Assembly: GCA_004194705.1 (NCBI GenBank)
Contig: SADC01000105.1
Span: 124,001-188,000 of the forward strand
Direction of reading: 5' to 3'
DNA from: Ditylenchus dipsaci
Lineage: Eukaryota > Nematoda > Chromadorea > Rhabditida > Anguinidae
Length of the DNA: 64,000 nt
In this document: positions 54,075 to 64,000 of the stretch, piece after piece
Layout: the number at the start of each line of letters is the position of its first letter
Numbering within the stretch: the first letter of the stretch is position 1
Notes under the pieces: generated by a model
The model's database searches: none
What the model was told of the DNA's origin: nothing
The model's input: the letters and a program-made list of their open reading frames with translations, nothing else
Translations under genes and position numbers: made by a program

Positions 54075-54876
54075 TTAAACAAAATAGGCCCGGTGTCTTT
54101 TCGAGAGGAGATACGGCAAGTGAACCATGACTTACGTACAGTCTGCACTTAGATCAGTGTTTTAAAGGCTTTGAATGCAGATATCTAGTGCTGCAAATTT
54201 GGTGCTGGTGCAAAGATTTGGACACCCGGTGCAGGTGCTGATAAAAACGGTCTTTGGGCCGGTGTTAGGTCTCGGTGTAAAAAATTATTGTGATAGAAAT
54301 TTATAACACCGACTTATGTACAGCAAACTTCTCTTTGTTTTACGCAGATGTCAAGAAAAATAGACAATCCTACAAACGCGTAGTATCTTTTTACGAGCAC
54401 CTGTGGTCGGTGTCTTGTGTGTACGCAAGCAGAAGCTTTCACTATGAACTAGGTTTTTTGCTGACCTTGGATTCTGCCGGTTTTTTGTTAACCGCATTTT
54501 TAAATGTGACTGCTGCTTTTCGGTTATCCAGTATCCTGCCTTTGTTCTGCTTAAGGCCTTAAGTGGTTGCCTTAATTGGCTATATAGTTAGAACAGTAAT
54601 TTTTGACCAGCAATCGAATTCGACCTCCTCTCTACTCAAGCATTTCTGAGTGAAATTAGATTGATAAGTATTTATATATATTCAAGGATAGGAAGTAGCA
54701 TGATTCAGGCCAATAAATTTTCAAAAAGCATGCCCTGCCCTTAATGTTAATTTTTCTGAATCTTTCGGCCAGGAAATTGGCAGTATTTGTGAACTTTTGT
54801 ATTTTTTGATATAAAGATACCATCAAAAGTTATTGTCTTGTATTTTTTTGTCTTTTATTTTGTTTGTTACTTTAAG

Positions 54877-57800
54877 GCATCCTATTCGCAACTGAAAGCT
54901 TTGAAAAGAATGGAGCTAAAGTGGAGTATCAAAAATGTTCGCGTATGTCACTGAATTCGTTCAATTAAATTATTAGTTGGCTTATTTTAGTCTAAAGATG
55001 ATGATCGCATGGTACTCTCTGCCATTGATGGTACTTTTTTGATTATTGCGCCCATTTCCTCTAAAACTTTATTGTTTAGGAATCGCAAACGCTGGCAAAA
55101 TATACGGTAAATTTTTATATTCTAAAACAGATATGTGGAGTGTTGTTTCTCATCGAAATTGCACCCTCATGAATAGGGTTGCACCGCCGTCGGTTGATCC
55201 ACACCCAGGAAAAATGGTTAAAATAATGAATCTGGAAGTGTTTCCTAAAAAAGGAGAAATCTGAGACCGGGTGCATGAAATCTTGGTTTGATTACGACAC
55301 AAATGAATACTAAAAACCATGTCCAAACTGGGTAACCGACCAACAATTTTCGGAAAAACCAGTAATAGGGCTGATAAAACCGACTAGGTGCAACTCTTTT
55401 GCAAAGGCTCCGAATTAGGCAAACTTAACGGAGAAATCCAGTTGGAAGCTGCTCACTACGCATTGGCCTGACTAAATTTTCTACCTCTGATGTTTTTAGC
55501 CATTCTGGGCCCTGCTGACTCCGGCAAAAGTGACCTATTCGATGTGTTGGCTGAGAAGAAGTCGGACTTTAAAATCGATGGCACATTCCAAATTAATGGT
55601 GCTTCAGTCAGTAGAGACGAATTCTCTAAGGTGATTTTTAATTGTATAACTTCGAATCAGCATTATTTTATTATCCTGCATTTAGCATATCAATATCGTT
55701 GTATTCGATAATTTGACTGAATGCCGCCAGATTGTAAGATATACAATTTATGGTCGGATCATTGCTTATATTCAATTTTAACAGGTGTTCCAGTTTTTGA
55801 AAGATTCCACCGTCACGGAAGGCTCAGACCCAGATGAGGCGAGTGTCAATCTAACAATCAAAACGGTAAAAATTTTCTCCTTAGTACTAGCATAACCATG
55901 TGACTTATGGTATAAAAAACAATATTTCTTATAGTTGGTCTGGGATGAAAAGAGCAGCAAGATGGTCAAAGATTTGTCCAATGAAGAAAGTAAGTGTTTT
56001 TGAGAGCCTGAAATCACAACCCAATTTTTTTTCTCAGAGAAGTGTCTGGTCATTGCTCGAAGCCTGTTGTCTGCCCATGAGGTTGTGTGGTTCAATTCTC
56101 TATGTCTGGATCTCTCTAGTCCCTTCGTGTCGAGCATAGTGAAGGTTGTTTGACTGATTCATATATCTGTCCGTAAGGTTTTGAAATTTCTGTTTAAGCT
56201 AATGATCAAATTGGCTGAGAAAAGAAAAATTTGCATCTTACTCTCCATTGGTTTGAACAGCAGTTACAACGAATCGTACGAGCAGATTGAAAAGTACATT
56301 ATTTGCCTTTTGGATATAATGGATTTAACCGACTATTGTTAAGGGGGTTGTGCTATACAAGGGGAAGCCTTTGTTTGAAGGAAATTTGTCAGATCTTCAT
56401 GGTTTGTACAAAAGGTATGTTCGGCACAGTTGGTAACAATAATGTTCTTGTCCCTTAAGAGTTGCAATGATCGGAAGTTCGCCACCAGAAGATTTTCCAA
56501 TAAGCCGTCTATTTCATGGCAAGATTGACATTGTTAAATCTAGGACGATCACGTTAAAATGGTCACCACTGACCACGTTGACCACTTTGTGGTCTTATAA
56601 GAAAATACAATTTTCAAATATGATGGGTTACAAACAAAGCAGAATTTTGTTATTTTTTTTAACACAATTTTTGAATGTGTTAAACAAAAGTCATATCAAT
56701 CATTCATTGTAACTAGGGTTGGCGGTTCGGGTACCCGTTTTCGGGTAATTGGAACCGAAACCCGGTTTTTTCGGGTATCGGTTCGGTCCGGGTACCCGAA
56801 AATTTCGGGTATCGGTTCGGCTCGAGCACCCGAAAATTTCGGTTCCTCGGTTCAGGTACCCGGAAATTTCGGGTACTCGCCAACCCTAATTGTTACTCAA
56901 CTAAAAAACTGATAATGGAAAATAACTGGACTCATTGAGTTTGCAACCCATCATTATTTCAAAATTATATTCATACGTAATGACCACAATGTGATCAACG
57001 TGGTCAGCAGCCTATGTCACTATAAACGAGGTTATAAATAAGCCGGCTGGTGTCCTCTAAGCCCGCAAATATTTCACTTTGTAGCTGAGATTAATACCTT
57101 CCCAGATTTTCATACCGTTTTTCTAAATGTGTTTTATGAACGCCAAACCAAGCTTTGCAAATATCACATGACCACTTTGTGGTCAACATGGTCGTCCTAG
57201 GGTTTATTTTCAGCATTTATTTTCATTCTACATTTAGTTTTTGCGGATGAAAAGAATCAAGGCATTGATTCTTTTGCTGAATATATTGAGGTAATCTTCC
57301 TTAATGGCTTGTTCACGTTGTTAGAGTTCGAGTTAGAGTTCGAGTCCGGGTTTTTGGTTGCGTGAACACCTCCGATCCGAACTCTAACTCGAACAAAGCC
57401 ATTAAAGTGTTCCCCATTTTTATCTCGCTTTTCAGAGTTTTCGTTCTGCGCACTCAGAGATGAAACTAGAGGCTCGTTACAAATTTACCAAGGTACTTTT
57501 TCATATTTCCAATAGCACTACTAGATGAGCCTGCTAGGTCTTTAGGGTCTATGATCAGAATCTGAGAGCCTGTTAACTTTTTTATTCAGTTTTTGAAGAC
57601 CGTAACAAATTGCTAAATTCAAACAAAATCACCAAATATTCAGTATTCGACTTAGATATTTTTCTCTCTAATAACTTTCTTGATTACAGCACTTATCACT
57701 GACATGCTGTCAATCAAGATTAATTGCCTGCAGCCATTTAATTATTCGTTACTGAATATTGGCTTGATACTTATACTTAATGATGCGGAAACTTCCCTCT

Positions 57801-58501
57801 GAAGTTTTATCGGAGGTTATCAACTTTTTGGCTCGACTGGTTTCCACGGTTTATTGCTGACATCACATACTTTTTCCAAGCTGTATGCTCAACAAATGAA
57901 ACGTGTTATTTACACTAAAGTGTGATTATGTCTTTAATATTGGTGACTGATAAAAATTCGTTTAGATGTTCGATTCAAAGAAGCCGGAGTTCCACGCACG
58001 CGATACCGATAACCAGATCTTCGTCGCTTTATTCGACAATGCTGAGAGTGGTTTCAGCCAGGATGAAATCGAAATAATAGGGAACCCAGAGAAAGTTGCC
58101 TTTGTTGCCGGTCGGATTGGATGTGAGTAGGGTTGTCGAATCGAGCGCTTGATTTCGAACTTTTCGCTTAAAAGTTCGAAAATTTTCGAATTTCGAGCGG
58201 GAATTTCGAACTTCAAACGCTCGAAAAAAATTTCGAACTATGCTTTCGAATTTCGAGCGCTTGAAAATTTTCGAATGTCGAATCGAGCGCTCGACTCGAA
58301 AATTTCGAGATTTAAGTAAACATGCTTTAATTCTTCATTTTGAGACGTTCTTGTTTAGATGTAGTCGACATACCAGAATTCTTGCAGTTCAAAAAGGCTA
58401 AATGGGGTCAGGAGGAGAATAATGTTCTCTTCATCTATGCAGAGGTGAAGCCTGGAACAGTGGTCCCTGAAGAAATGCGCCATCCAAATACACTGCAATA
58501 A
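54877..58501 (+). CDS. ABCG-like nucleotide-binding domain protein with degenerate catalytic motifs
   Basis: Exons seen: 54877-54942 (ATG at 54910), 54991-55030, 55080-55106, 55500-55630, 55686-55733, 55785-55865, 55935-55989, 56038-56138, 56178-~56293, 56344-56414, 56460-56532, 57238-57290, 57436-57492, 57966-58122, 58359-58501. The start resembles an ABCG N terminus (MELKWSIKNV, then LSAIDGIANAGKIYAILG). Walker A is GPADSGKS. The signature is LSNEEKKCLVIARSLL where LSGGE..R..IA..LL is usual. Walker B has lost its acidic pair (VVWFNSLCLDLSS in place of a VLFLDEPTSGLD-like word). The H-loop histidine is not apparent. A piece like the ABCG NBD end follows (GVVLYKGKPLFEG). The C-terminal about 130 residues (FVALFDNAESGFSQ, FLQFKKAKWGQEENN) are soluble-looking and unrecognised; no transmembrane domain is seen. 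A one-base break probably lies between 56293 and 56344. It could bind ATP without hydrolysing it, or be decaying. AATAAA at 58556. Confidence 0.65.
56714..56890. mobile_element. MITE filled with CGGGTACCCG palindromes
   Basis: CTAGGGTTGGCGGTTCGGGT and CGGGTACTCGCCAACCCTA are inverted ends. The middle repeats CGGGTACCCGAAAATTTCGG with variants. It sits in a long intron of the ABCG-like gene. Ends of the TAGGGTTG type are shared with the arrays at 36.96 and 58.13 kb. Confidence 0.75.
57305..57405. repeat. Short palindrome in an intron of the ABCG-like gene
   Basis: GGCTTGTTCACGTTGTTAGA and GAGTTAGAGTTCGAG at the left pair with CGAACTCTAACTCGAACAAA and GCCATTAAAG at the right, around a GTTGCGTGAACACC centre. 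It resembles the short-palindrome-array class, with GAGTTCGAGTT words. Confidence 0.55.
58126..58312. mobile_element. MITE filled with TTCGAACTTTTCG-type palindromes
   Basis: Starts TAGGGTTGTCGAATCGAGCG directly after a splice donor (58123) and ends near GAATCGAGCGCTCGACTCGA. It is packed with TTTCGAACTT, TTCGAGCGC and AATTTTCGAATTTCG. It occupies most of the last intron of the ABCG-like gene. Confidence 0.65.
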
Positions 58502-58572
58502 TGAATGAAAAGATATTGATTTCACTATCTGTTTGAAGTAATTGGTTTGTTGGACAATAAAACAGTGAAGGC

Positions 58573-60450
58573 TTGTTTCCAATAAGCGGATTTTCCTTTC
58601 ACTCTCACTCTTCATTGGGTACACGAAAATTCTTTCACTCTCACTCTGACTTTGACTCTCCCTTTCACTTTCACCCTCAGTGTGTACCCAATGTGAGAGT
58701 GAGAGTGAAAGGCAGAGTGAGAGTGAAAGGCAATTTTTATAAGACTTGAAACTGAAAAAGACTGAGAGTGAGAGGCAGACTGAGAGAAAAATTTTCCAAT
58801 TTTTTTTTCTTTTTTTTCTCCCCTCTTTGTCTTTCTTCGTTTTCTCTCGTAGATTTTGTCAGATCGACCTGCCCAGATAAATCAAAGAAAAATGTTTAAA
58901 ATTTTTTTCAGGGATCTAGAAAAATAAAACATGCAGGCAGATGAAATCGAACCTGCGACATGAAAAAAGCAAAAAACTGAGTTCCCCAATTCGGGTATGA
59001 CCACCTTGGTACAACCGAACCAAGTGGTCGTCCACTCGGGTCATAATTTTTTTACGTTTTTCATATTCCAAAACCTGCTTTCTGGACTAATTCGGACATG
59101 CTGAACATGGTTTGATAGTAGTAAAATGAGGTTTTGTAGGGTATTTTTCGAGTATTGGCAAACGATTGATTTTACCAAAACTCTATTTTACCAAAACATA
59201 AAAATACTTGAGAAACAGCATTTCACCCCTATCAAACCATCTTCAGCATGCCCGAATTAGTCCAGAAAATAGGTTTTGGAACATGAAAAACGTAAAAAAA
59301 ATGTTTCGATCCAAGTGGACGACCACTAGGTTTAGTTGGTGCATGGATTATTCAGTAGAACTGAAGTTGGGTCATGGAGGAACATTTGAAATTTTAAAAG
59401 TTCTTCACAGTACTAAAATACTACTACCCGGGTACCATTACACTATCTGAGTACTTGGGTACAACTACCTGGGTACAACCAAACCAAGTGGTCGTCCATT
59501 TGGATCGAAAATTTTTTTTACGTTTTTCATGTTCCAAAACCTATTTTCTGGACTGATTCGAACATGCTGAAGATGGCTTGATAGTGGCAAAACTCCGTGT
59601 TCTCGGGTATATTTTGAGTATTGAGAGACGATTGATTTTACCAAAACTCAAAAAATTTGTGACAAAATGGTATTTTACCACTATCAAACCATCTTCAGCA
59701 TGTTCGAATCAGTCCAGAAAATAGGTTTTGAAACTCGAAAAAGTAAAAAAAAATTTTGCTCCAAGTGGATGACCACTTGGTTTGGTTGCACCCAGGTAGT
59801 CATACCCGAATTGGGGAACTCAGTTTTTTGCCTTTTTCATGTCACAGGTTCGATTCCATCTACCTTCATGTTTTATTTAAAAAAAAAATAAATAAAAATA
59901 AGATTCAGGTAGTTTGAGTACCCTACAGGGGGTTTGGAGTACCATCCACCTACTCATCTTGGTTTATGGGTTCGGATGGGTGAAATCGCAATTTTGGTCC
60001 CTTCAAACAGGATTCGTCACACGATTTTATATACAATTTTATATGCAAAAGACAGCGAATGATACCACCTGGATCAGACCAACTGGGTACTGAGAATTAA
60101 TATGTGTAGGCACCTGCGTACTACCATCAGGGTGGTGGTGATGAATCATGGTGGGGATGATAAGGAATAAGGAAACGAATTGACAATGAGAGTGAAAAAG
60201 ATTCACTGGAGACAGTGAAAGGGAGAGTGAGACTGAAAAAAGTCTTTCGATACACTGAAAGTGAGAGTGAGAGTCAAAAAAACTCATTGGGTACACTGAA
60301 AGTGAGAGTGAGAGTGCAAGTGAGAGTGAAAGTAAGACTGAAAGGCAATTTTTCGTGTTGGGTACACACTGAGAGTGAAAGTGAGGGTGAAAGGCAGACT
60401 GAGAGTGAGAGTGAAAGGAAAATCCGCTCATTGGAAACAGGGCTTGACGG
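58573..60450. mobile_element. Composite inverted structure: GAGAGTGAAAG arrays around two palindromes
   Basis: Left flank: GGCTTGTTTCCAATAAGCGG followed by TTTCACTCTCACTCT arrays (58573-58800). Right flank: the inverted counterpart, GAGAGTGAGAGTGAAAGGAA and TCATTGGAAACAGGGCTTGA (60170-60450). Between them, 58925-59875 has ends AGATGAAATCGAACCTGCGA and CACAGGTTCGATTCCATCTA and contains two fused palindromes (about 59005-59335 and 59468-59790) of the AAGTGGTCGTCCACTTGGAT family known from 52.4 kb. Open frames here are translations of the repeat. It begins about 70 bp past the stop of the ABCG-like gene. Confidence 0.7.
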
Positions 60451-60874
60451 TTTAAAAAAGTGGAGTGAGTTTGTAGGGTGGTCTAATATTTTTTGTCTCA
60501 TGTCTGGGTTCTGGTCGTTTTACTTGTATTGCCAAATAGTTGTGTTGCACTAAAGCAAAATCACGGCCTGTCGACTAATTTCGTCACATTTCTTGCCTTA
60601 ATTTTTTTTTCGGACTGGCAAATGCTTTGCAAATAGTCTTTAGTAAGATGGTTTATGAATGTTTTGTGGATTTTTTCGCGGCGACTTTCGGCTCTCAAGT
60701 CTTCTATCACAATAAACACAGATATAGGCTTCACCGAAAGAACGGAACAGAAAACGTATTCCGTTCAAAATTGCTGAAAAAGTCCCTGATTTTACTTATA
60801 AACGTCTCCAAATGTGATATGTTCGCAAATCGCTGAAAAATGTTCACAATTTTTTATTTTTGTTTTCTGTACTT

Positions 60875-61835
60875 CAGTAAGCGTACGCCAGTGGCCGCGT
60901 ACGGCTTTTTTACAGGCCTGGGAAAAAGTGCGATCCCACGATATCCTTCTTGCAAGTCGGCGCTCTAACCATTTGAGCTATCGGGTCGCCCCAGGCTTGT
61001 TTCTTATTTCTCTGCTATCTGCCTCCCTTACACCTATCCTCCTTCCACAAGACCGTCCTCGGTCTTTCCCATTACTGTCTACTACCGGCCAACTGTGCTC
61101 TCTGCACTTCCTTTTGTGGCCGGCCTTCTCAATCAGCAAGCATTCCACTGGGGGGAAACATGTCCTCTGCCAGTGATCAGCGAAAGGAGGGGCAAGGGCA
61201 GGTCAGACAGCTAATCCAACACCAAAGGAGGTGGACTGGCCAGCCAATAGAAGACTGCCAACCACTCGCTGCTACCAGTAAGCGTACGCCAGTGGCCGCG
61301 TACGGCTTTTTTACAGGCCTGGGAAAAAGTGCGATCCCACGATATCCTCCTTGCAAGTCGGCGCTCTAACCATTTGAGCTATCGGGTCGCCCCAGACATG
61401 TTTCTTATTTCTCTGCTATCTGCCTCCCTTACACCTATCCTCCTTCCACAAGACCGTCCTCGGTCTTTTTCCATTACTGTCTACTACCGGCCAACTGTGC
61501 TCTCTGCACTTCCCTTTGTGGCCGGCCTTCTCAATCAGCAAGCATTCCACTGGGGGGAAACATGTCCACCACCAGTGATCAGCGAAAGGAGGGGCAAGGG
61601 CAGGTCAGACAGCTAATCCCAACACCAAAGGAGGTGGACTGGCCAGCCGTAGAAGGCTGCCAACCACTCGCTGCTACCAGTACGCGTACGCCAGTTTCCG
61701 CGTACGGCTTTTGTACAGGCCTGGGAAAAAGTGCGATCTCACGATATCCTTCTTGCAAGTCGGCGCTCTAACCATTTAAGCTATCGGGTCGCCCCAGGCC
61801 TGTTTCTTATTTCTCTGCTATCTGCCTCCCTTACA
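60875..61835. repeat. Three tandem copies of a 401-402 bp GC-rich unit with a tRNA-like segment
   Basis: Copies start at 60875, 61276 and 61678 with CAGTAAGCGTACGCCAGTGG (CAGTACGCGTACGCCAGTTT in the third); the third is cut off after about 158 bp. On the minus strand each contains CCGATAGCTCAAATGGTTAG, then AGCGCCGACTTGCAAG. This is a good tRNA D-arm and A box with a Cys-like GCA in the loop position, then CGTGGGATCGCAC as a weak B box. The 3' half does not fold, so it is a tRNA-derived head (SINE-like), not a gene. Copies are nearly identical, and the unit is much richer in G+C than its surroundings. Confidence 0.8.
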
Positions 61836-61904
61836 CTTCTTTTCACCAGCTCAGAGTATGATTTCGTATGCTGGGCATGGAATTGCCAATTTCCATGGTA
61901 TGGT

Positions 61905-62075
61905 ACGTGTCATTTGTTCCCGGCGCCGTTGGTTCCCGGCTTAATTAAAAGGGACGTTTGTTTCCGGCTTGTACAAAATAACCGTTTGTTCCCGGCTCGT
62001 TTGAAAGGGACACTTGAAAAAATGTGAAAAATGACCGTTTGTTCCGGCGACCATTTGTTCTTGGCTTCCCGGTTT
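61905..62075. repeat. Degenerate tandem repeat CCGTTTGTTCCCGGCTT
   Basis: About seven loose copies of a roughly 17-35 bp unit (TTTGTTCCCGGCGCCGTTGG, ACGTTTGTTTCCGGCTTGTA, ACCGTTTGTTCCCGGCTCGT and so on). Some are separated by AAAGGGAC. They follow directly after the 401-bp tandem units. Confidence 0.65.
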
Positions 62076-62199
62076 CATTTACAATTTTTTGACGCTAAAA
62101 GGATCACACCATGGATTCATGTTAAGCGGATTCATTCACACCAAATTCATTTGAAAGCGGCCACGGGTTGGCCGCTTCGCGGCCAAAACCAGCACACTC

Positions 62200-62740
62200 C
62201 ACATTGCAAGGTAATAGAAGATATCTAGCGCGTGTTGTTGAGAAAAGAAGTCGAAATGTTTTCATGGTCAATGATTTCATGGTCAAATGGAAAGTATGAG
62301 AGCCATGGATTTCCTTCCTCTAACTGATCATTTGTCGAAATAGACCGGTCATCGTTGACTGGTGATGATTGAGGGAGGTAACTAGAATTTGGAATTTAAT
62401 TTTTAATGTTTTTCGCTAACTTAAAAATTAAAAAAAAAGTGCGGAGCTTTTTAAAAATGACTGATTTAAAAGAAAAATCAGGAGAATCAATCTGTAACTG
62501 TTTAAATCAAGAGAAAACAGGATTCGGCGTCAAAATCATGAAATTTCTAATTTGATTAGGAAGTTAATACGGACTTACGCATGTTTTTTCCAAGTTTGAA
62601 AAATCAAGAGAAACATAATTCAGTTGCTTAAAAGCCCTTTAAAATTTAAAATAATTTAAATTTTTGAAATTTTGACTAAAAGGGGCATGGTCACCTGTTA
62701 CAATTTTGATCAGCCGAAGGCTTTAAAGGGAAAGTGAAAG
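62200..62740. other. No recognised feature
   Basis: AT-rich sequence. Only short local direct repeats are seen (ATTTCATGGTCAA twice near 62268-62285). No exon, RNA or terminal repeat could be supported. Confidence 0.5.
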
Positions 62741-63095
62741 CTGTTAAGGAGATAGTCTCGACACGAAAAGATTATTGCGTGTTTTGTTTTCTTTAATGTG
62801 GTTTTAGAGCCATGTTTTGTCCACAATCCGGTGTGCGATATCAGACAAACTTATGCTAAATCAAAAGTCGGATGAACATCATCAATATCAGAATTTCGAA
62901 ATTCTTTCAAAAAATGCCCTGAAAACGGAAAAGGAAAGGGGGAAAAACTATCCAAAAACGGCTGATCAGTCTTTTATTAATTTCGAGTTTTAGGGTATTT
63001 TTTGAAGGAATTTATAAATTCTGATATTCATGATGCTATGCCAACTTTTAGTCCTACACAAGATTGTCTGATATTGCAGCACCAAGTTTTCGACA

Positions 63096-63953
63096 TACAG
63101 TCGAACCTGGATAACCGGACACCTCGATAACCGGACACCCCGATAACTGGGCACTTGTGAAAAATTTGGTTGGCCGTCAAGGAAACAAGGAAAAGCTAAG
63201 CTCCGATAACTGGACACCCCGATAAGTGGACACTCTAATCCCGGTCACGTCTTATAAAAAGTACCCTTGATAAACGGACACCCTGCATATTGTAAAAAAT
63301 TAGGGTCTGCCTTAGGGTCATAAATATCAAAATAAAAAAATATTTGAATATATGAAAATTTTTTGAATTTAAAAAAATGTTGACCCTAAATGTTGACCCC
63401 GACTATGATTACGGCCAATTGCTCAAACGATTTTGCATATAATAGCATGGTTTGTTTCTTCCTTTTTAAATTGTTCAATTTTTTTATTTGCGGATACCTA
63501 CCAGGCGAAGTGGTACCTACTTCAGGTGTCGAGGTTCGGCTGGGTGAAATCGCACATTTGGTCCTAAGAAACACAATTCCTCACACGATTATTCACACCC
63601 AATTCCTCACACGATTTAACGACACCTTTAATTCGCCGACACACGAAAATGAGTCAATTTGGTTGGCTTTACTAAAATTCAGTCAAAGTAGACCTCGATG
63701 CATAATTACTGCTATCTGAGTACTTGTATCACTGTCTGGTTGAATATTTTCTATAAAGCACCATCCGGTACCACTACCTGGATACTGATACCGAGAGGTA
63801 GCGTTCTACAATCTAGTACCACACATTAAACGGAAAAATGATCAAACCTTTTTTTCAGCTCTTGGTTCCCACACCTCCGATAAGCGGACACCCCCGATAA
63901 CCGGACACCTTGGGCAAGCACCCAAGGGTGTCCGTTATCCAGGTTTGGCTGTA
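63096..63953. mobile_element. pogo/Tc1-like element, CCGGACACC family
   Basis: Ends TACAGTCGAACCTGGATAAC and GTTATCCAGGTTTGGCTGTA are inverted and bounded by TA. Repeated words GATAACCGGACACC and GATAAGTGGACAC fill both subterminal regions. The middle includes a unit also present at 52.9-53.1 and 60.0 kb (GGGTGAAATCGCACATTTGG, then CACAATTCCTCACACGATT). The flanks at 62745-63090 match inner parts of the 39.5-40.2 kb element, suggesting insertion into a relative. No transposase. Confidence 0.7.
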
Positions 63954-64000
63954 ATATGGATCCAAAACCACATTTAAAAAACATAAAACTTGGAATAATC

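Noticed and set aside
54350..54390. Upstream first exon of the ABCG-like gene (ATG after TTTTACGCAG at 54347)
   Set aside because: The start context is attractive, but the only donor leaves a phase that does not match the exon at 54877.
55110..55499. Extra coding exon in the ABCG-like gene (open frame to 55264, and GSELGKLNGEIQLEAAHY near 55408)
   Set aside because: The exon ending at 55106 joins in phase to the one at 55500, giving a continuous KIYAILGPADSGKS; the intervening frames contain stops and break the domain. They could be remnants of a duplicated exon.
60215..60553. 112-codon frame with SESE/RVRV repeats
   Set aside because: Translation of the GAGAGTGAAAG array.
60914..60992. Functional tRNA-Cys gene on the minus strand
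   Set aside because: D arm and anticodon loop look right, but the anticodon stem 3' side, T arm and acceptor do not pair; treated as a tRNA-derived repeat head.
1..64000. CRISPR array or other prokaryotic element
   Set aside because: The tandem arrays present have no spacer-repeat alternation, and the genes are intron-rich and eukaryotic.

Overview
The window reads as nuclear DNA of a nematode. It is AT-rich, its genes have many small exons, most introns are about 45-60 nt, and acceptors are of the TTTCAG/TTTTAG type. The lineage evidence is a vitellogenin gene whose promoter carries the motifs known from Caenorhabditis vit genes (two TGTCAAT boxes and one CTGATAA box), a secreted protein with a ShK-type six-cysteine domain, a nematode-style BTB protein, and start codons lying just behind unpaired splice-acceptor sequences, as in spliced-leader trans-splicing. 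I cannot name the species.

Layout: 1-10 kb holds repeats and one Merlin/ISXO2-like transposase relic. 10.36-11.86 kb (+) is a four-exon HExxH zincin-like gene. 20.66-27.06 kb (+) is a divergent nicotinic-type Cys-loop receptor subunit. It meets tail to tail a secreted Cys/Gly-rich ShK protein at 27.14-28.27 kb (-). 31.25-36.50 kb (+) is a charged coiled-coil protein I cannot assign. 38.50-41.16 kb (+) is an eight-exon gene joining an RRM to a BTB domain. 42.68-50.62 kb (-) is a complete 16-exon vitellogenin with TATA box and VPE-like promoter. 54.88-58.50 kb (+) is an ABCG-like nucleotide-binding domain with degenerate catalytic motifs and no visible membrane domain. The rest is repeat: nested palindromic DNA elements (pogo/Tc1-like, mariner-like, hAT-like with an 8-bp target duplication, TTAA-flanked), palindromes with tRNA-like arms, short-palindrome arrays, and GC-rich tandem repeats at 60.9-62.1 kb.

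A recurring feature matters for anyone using the coordinates. Up to ten reading-frame breaks occur in otherwise well-conserved exons, and nearly all are repaired, with exon phases then agreeing, by restoring exactly one missing base. This looks more like consensus indel error than gene decay. The genes do not form an obvious pathway; they are a typical mixed metazoan neighbourhood. The most unusual items are the RRM-BTB fusion, the transfer of a piece of that gene into a vitellogenin intron, the pseudo-ATPase ABCG-like gene, and the palindrome families.
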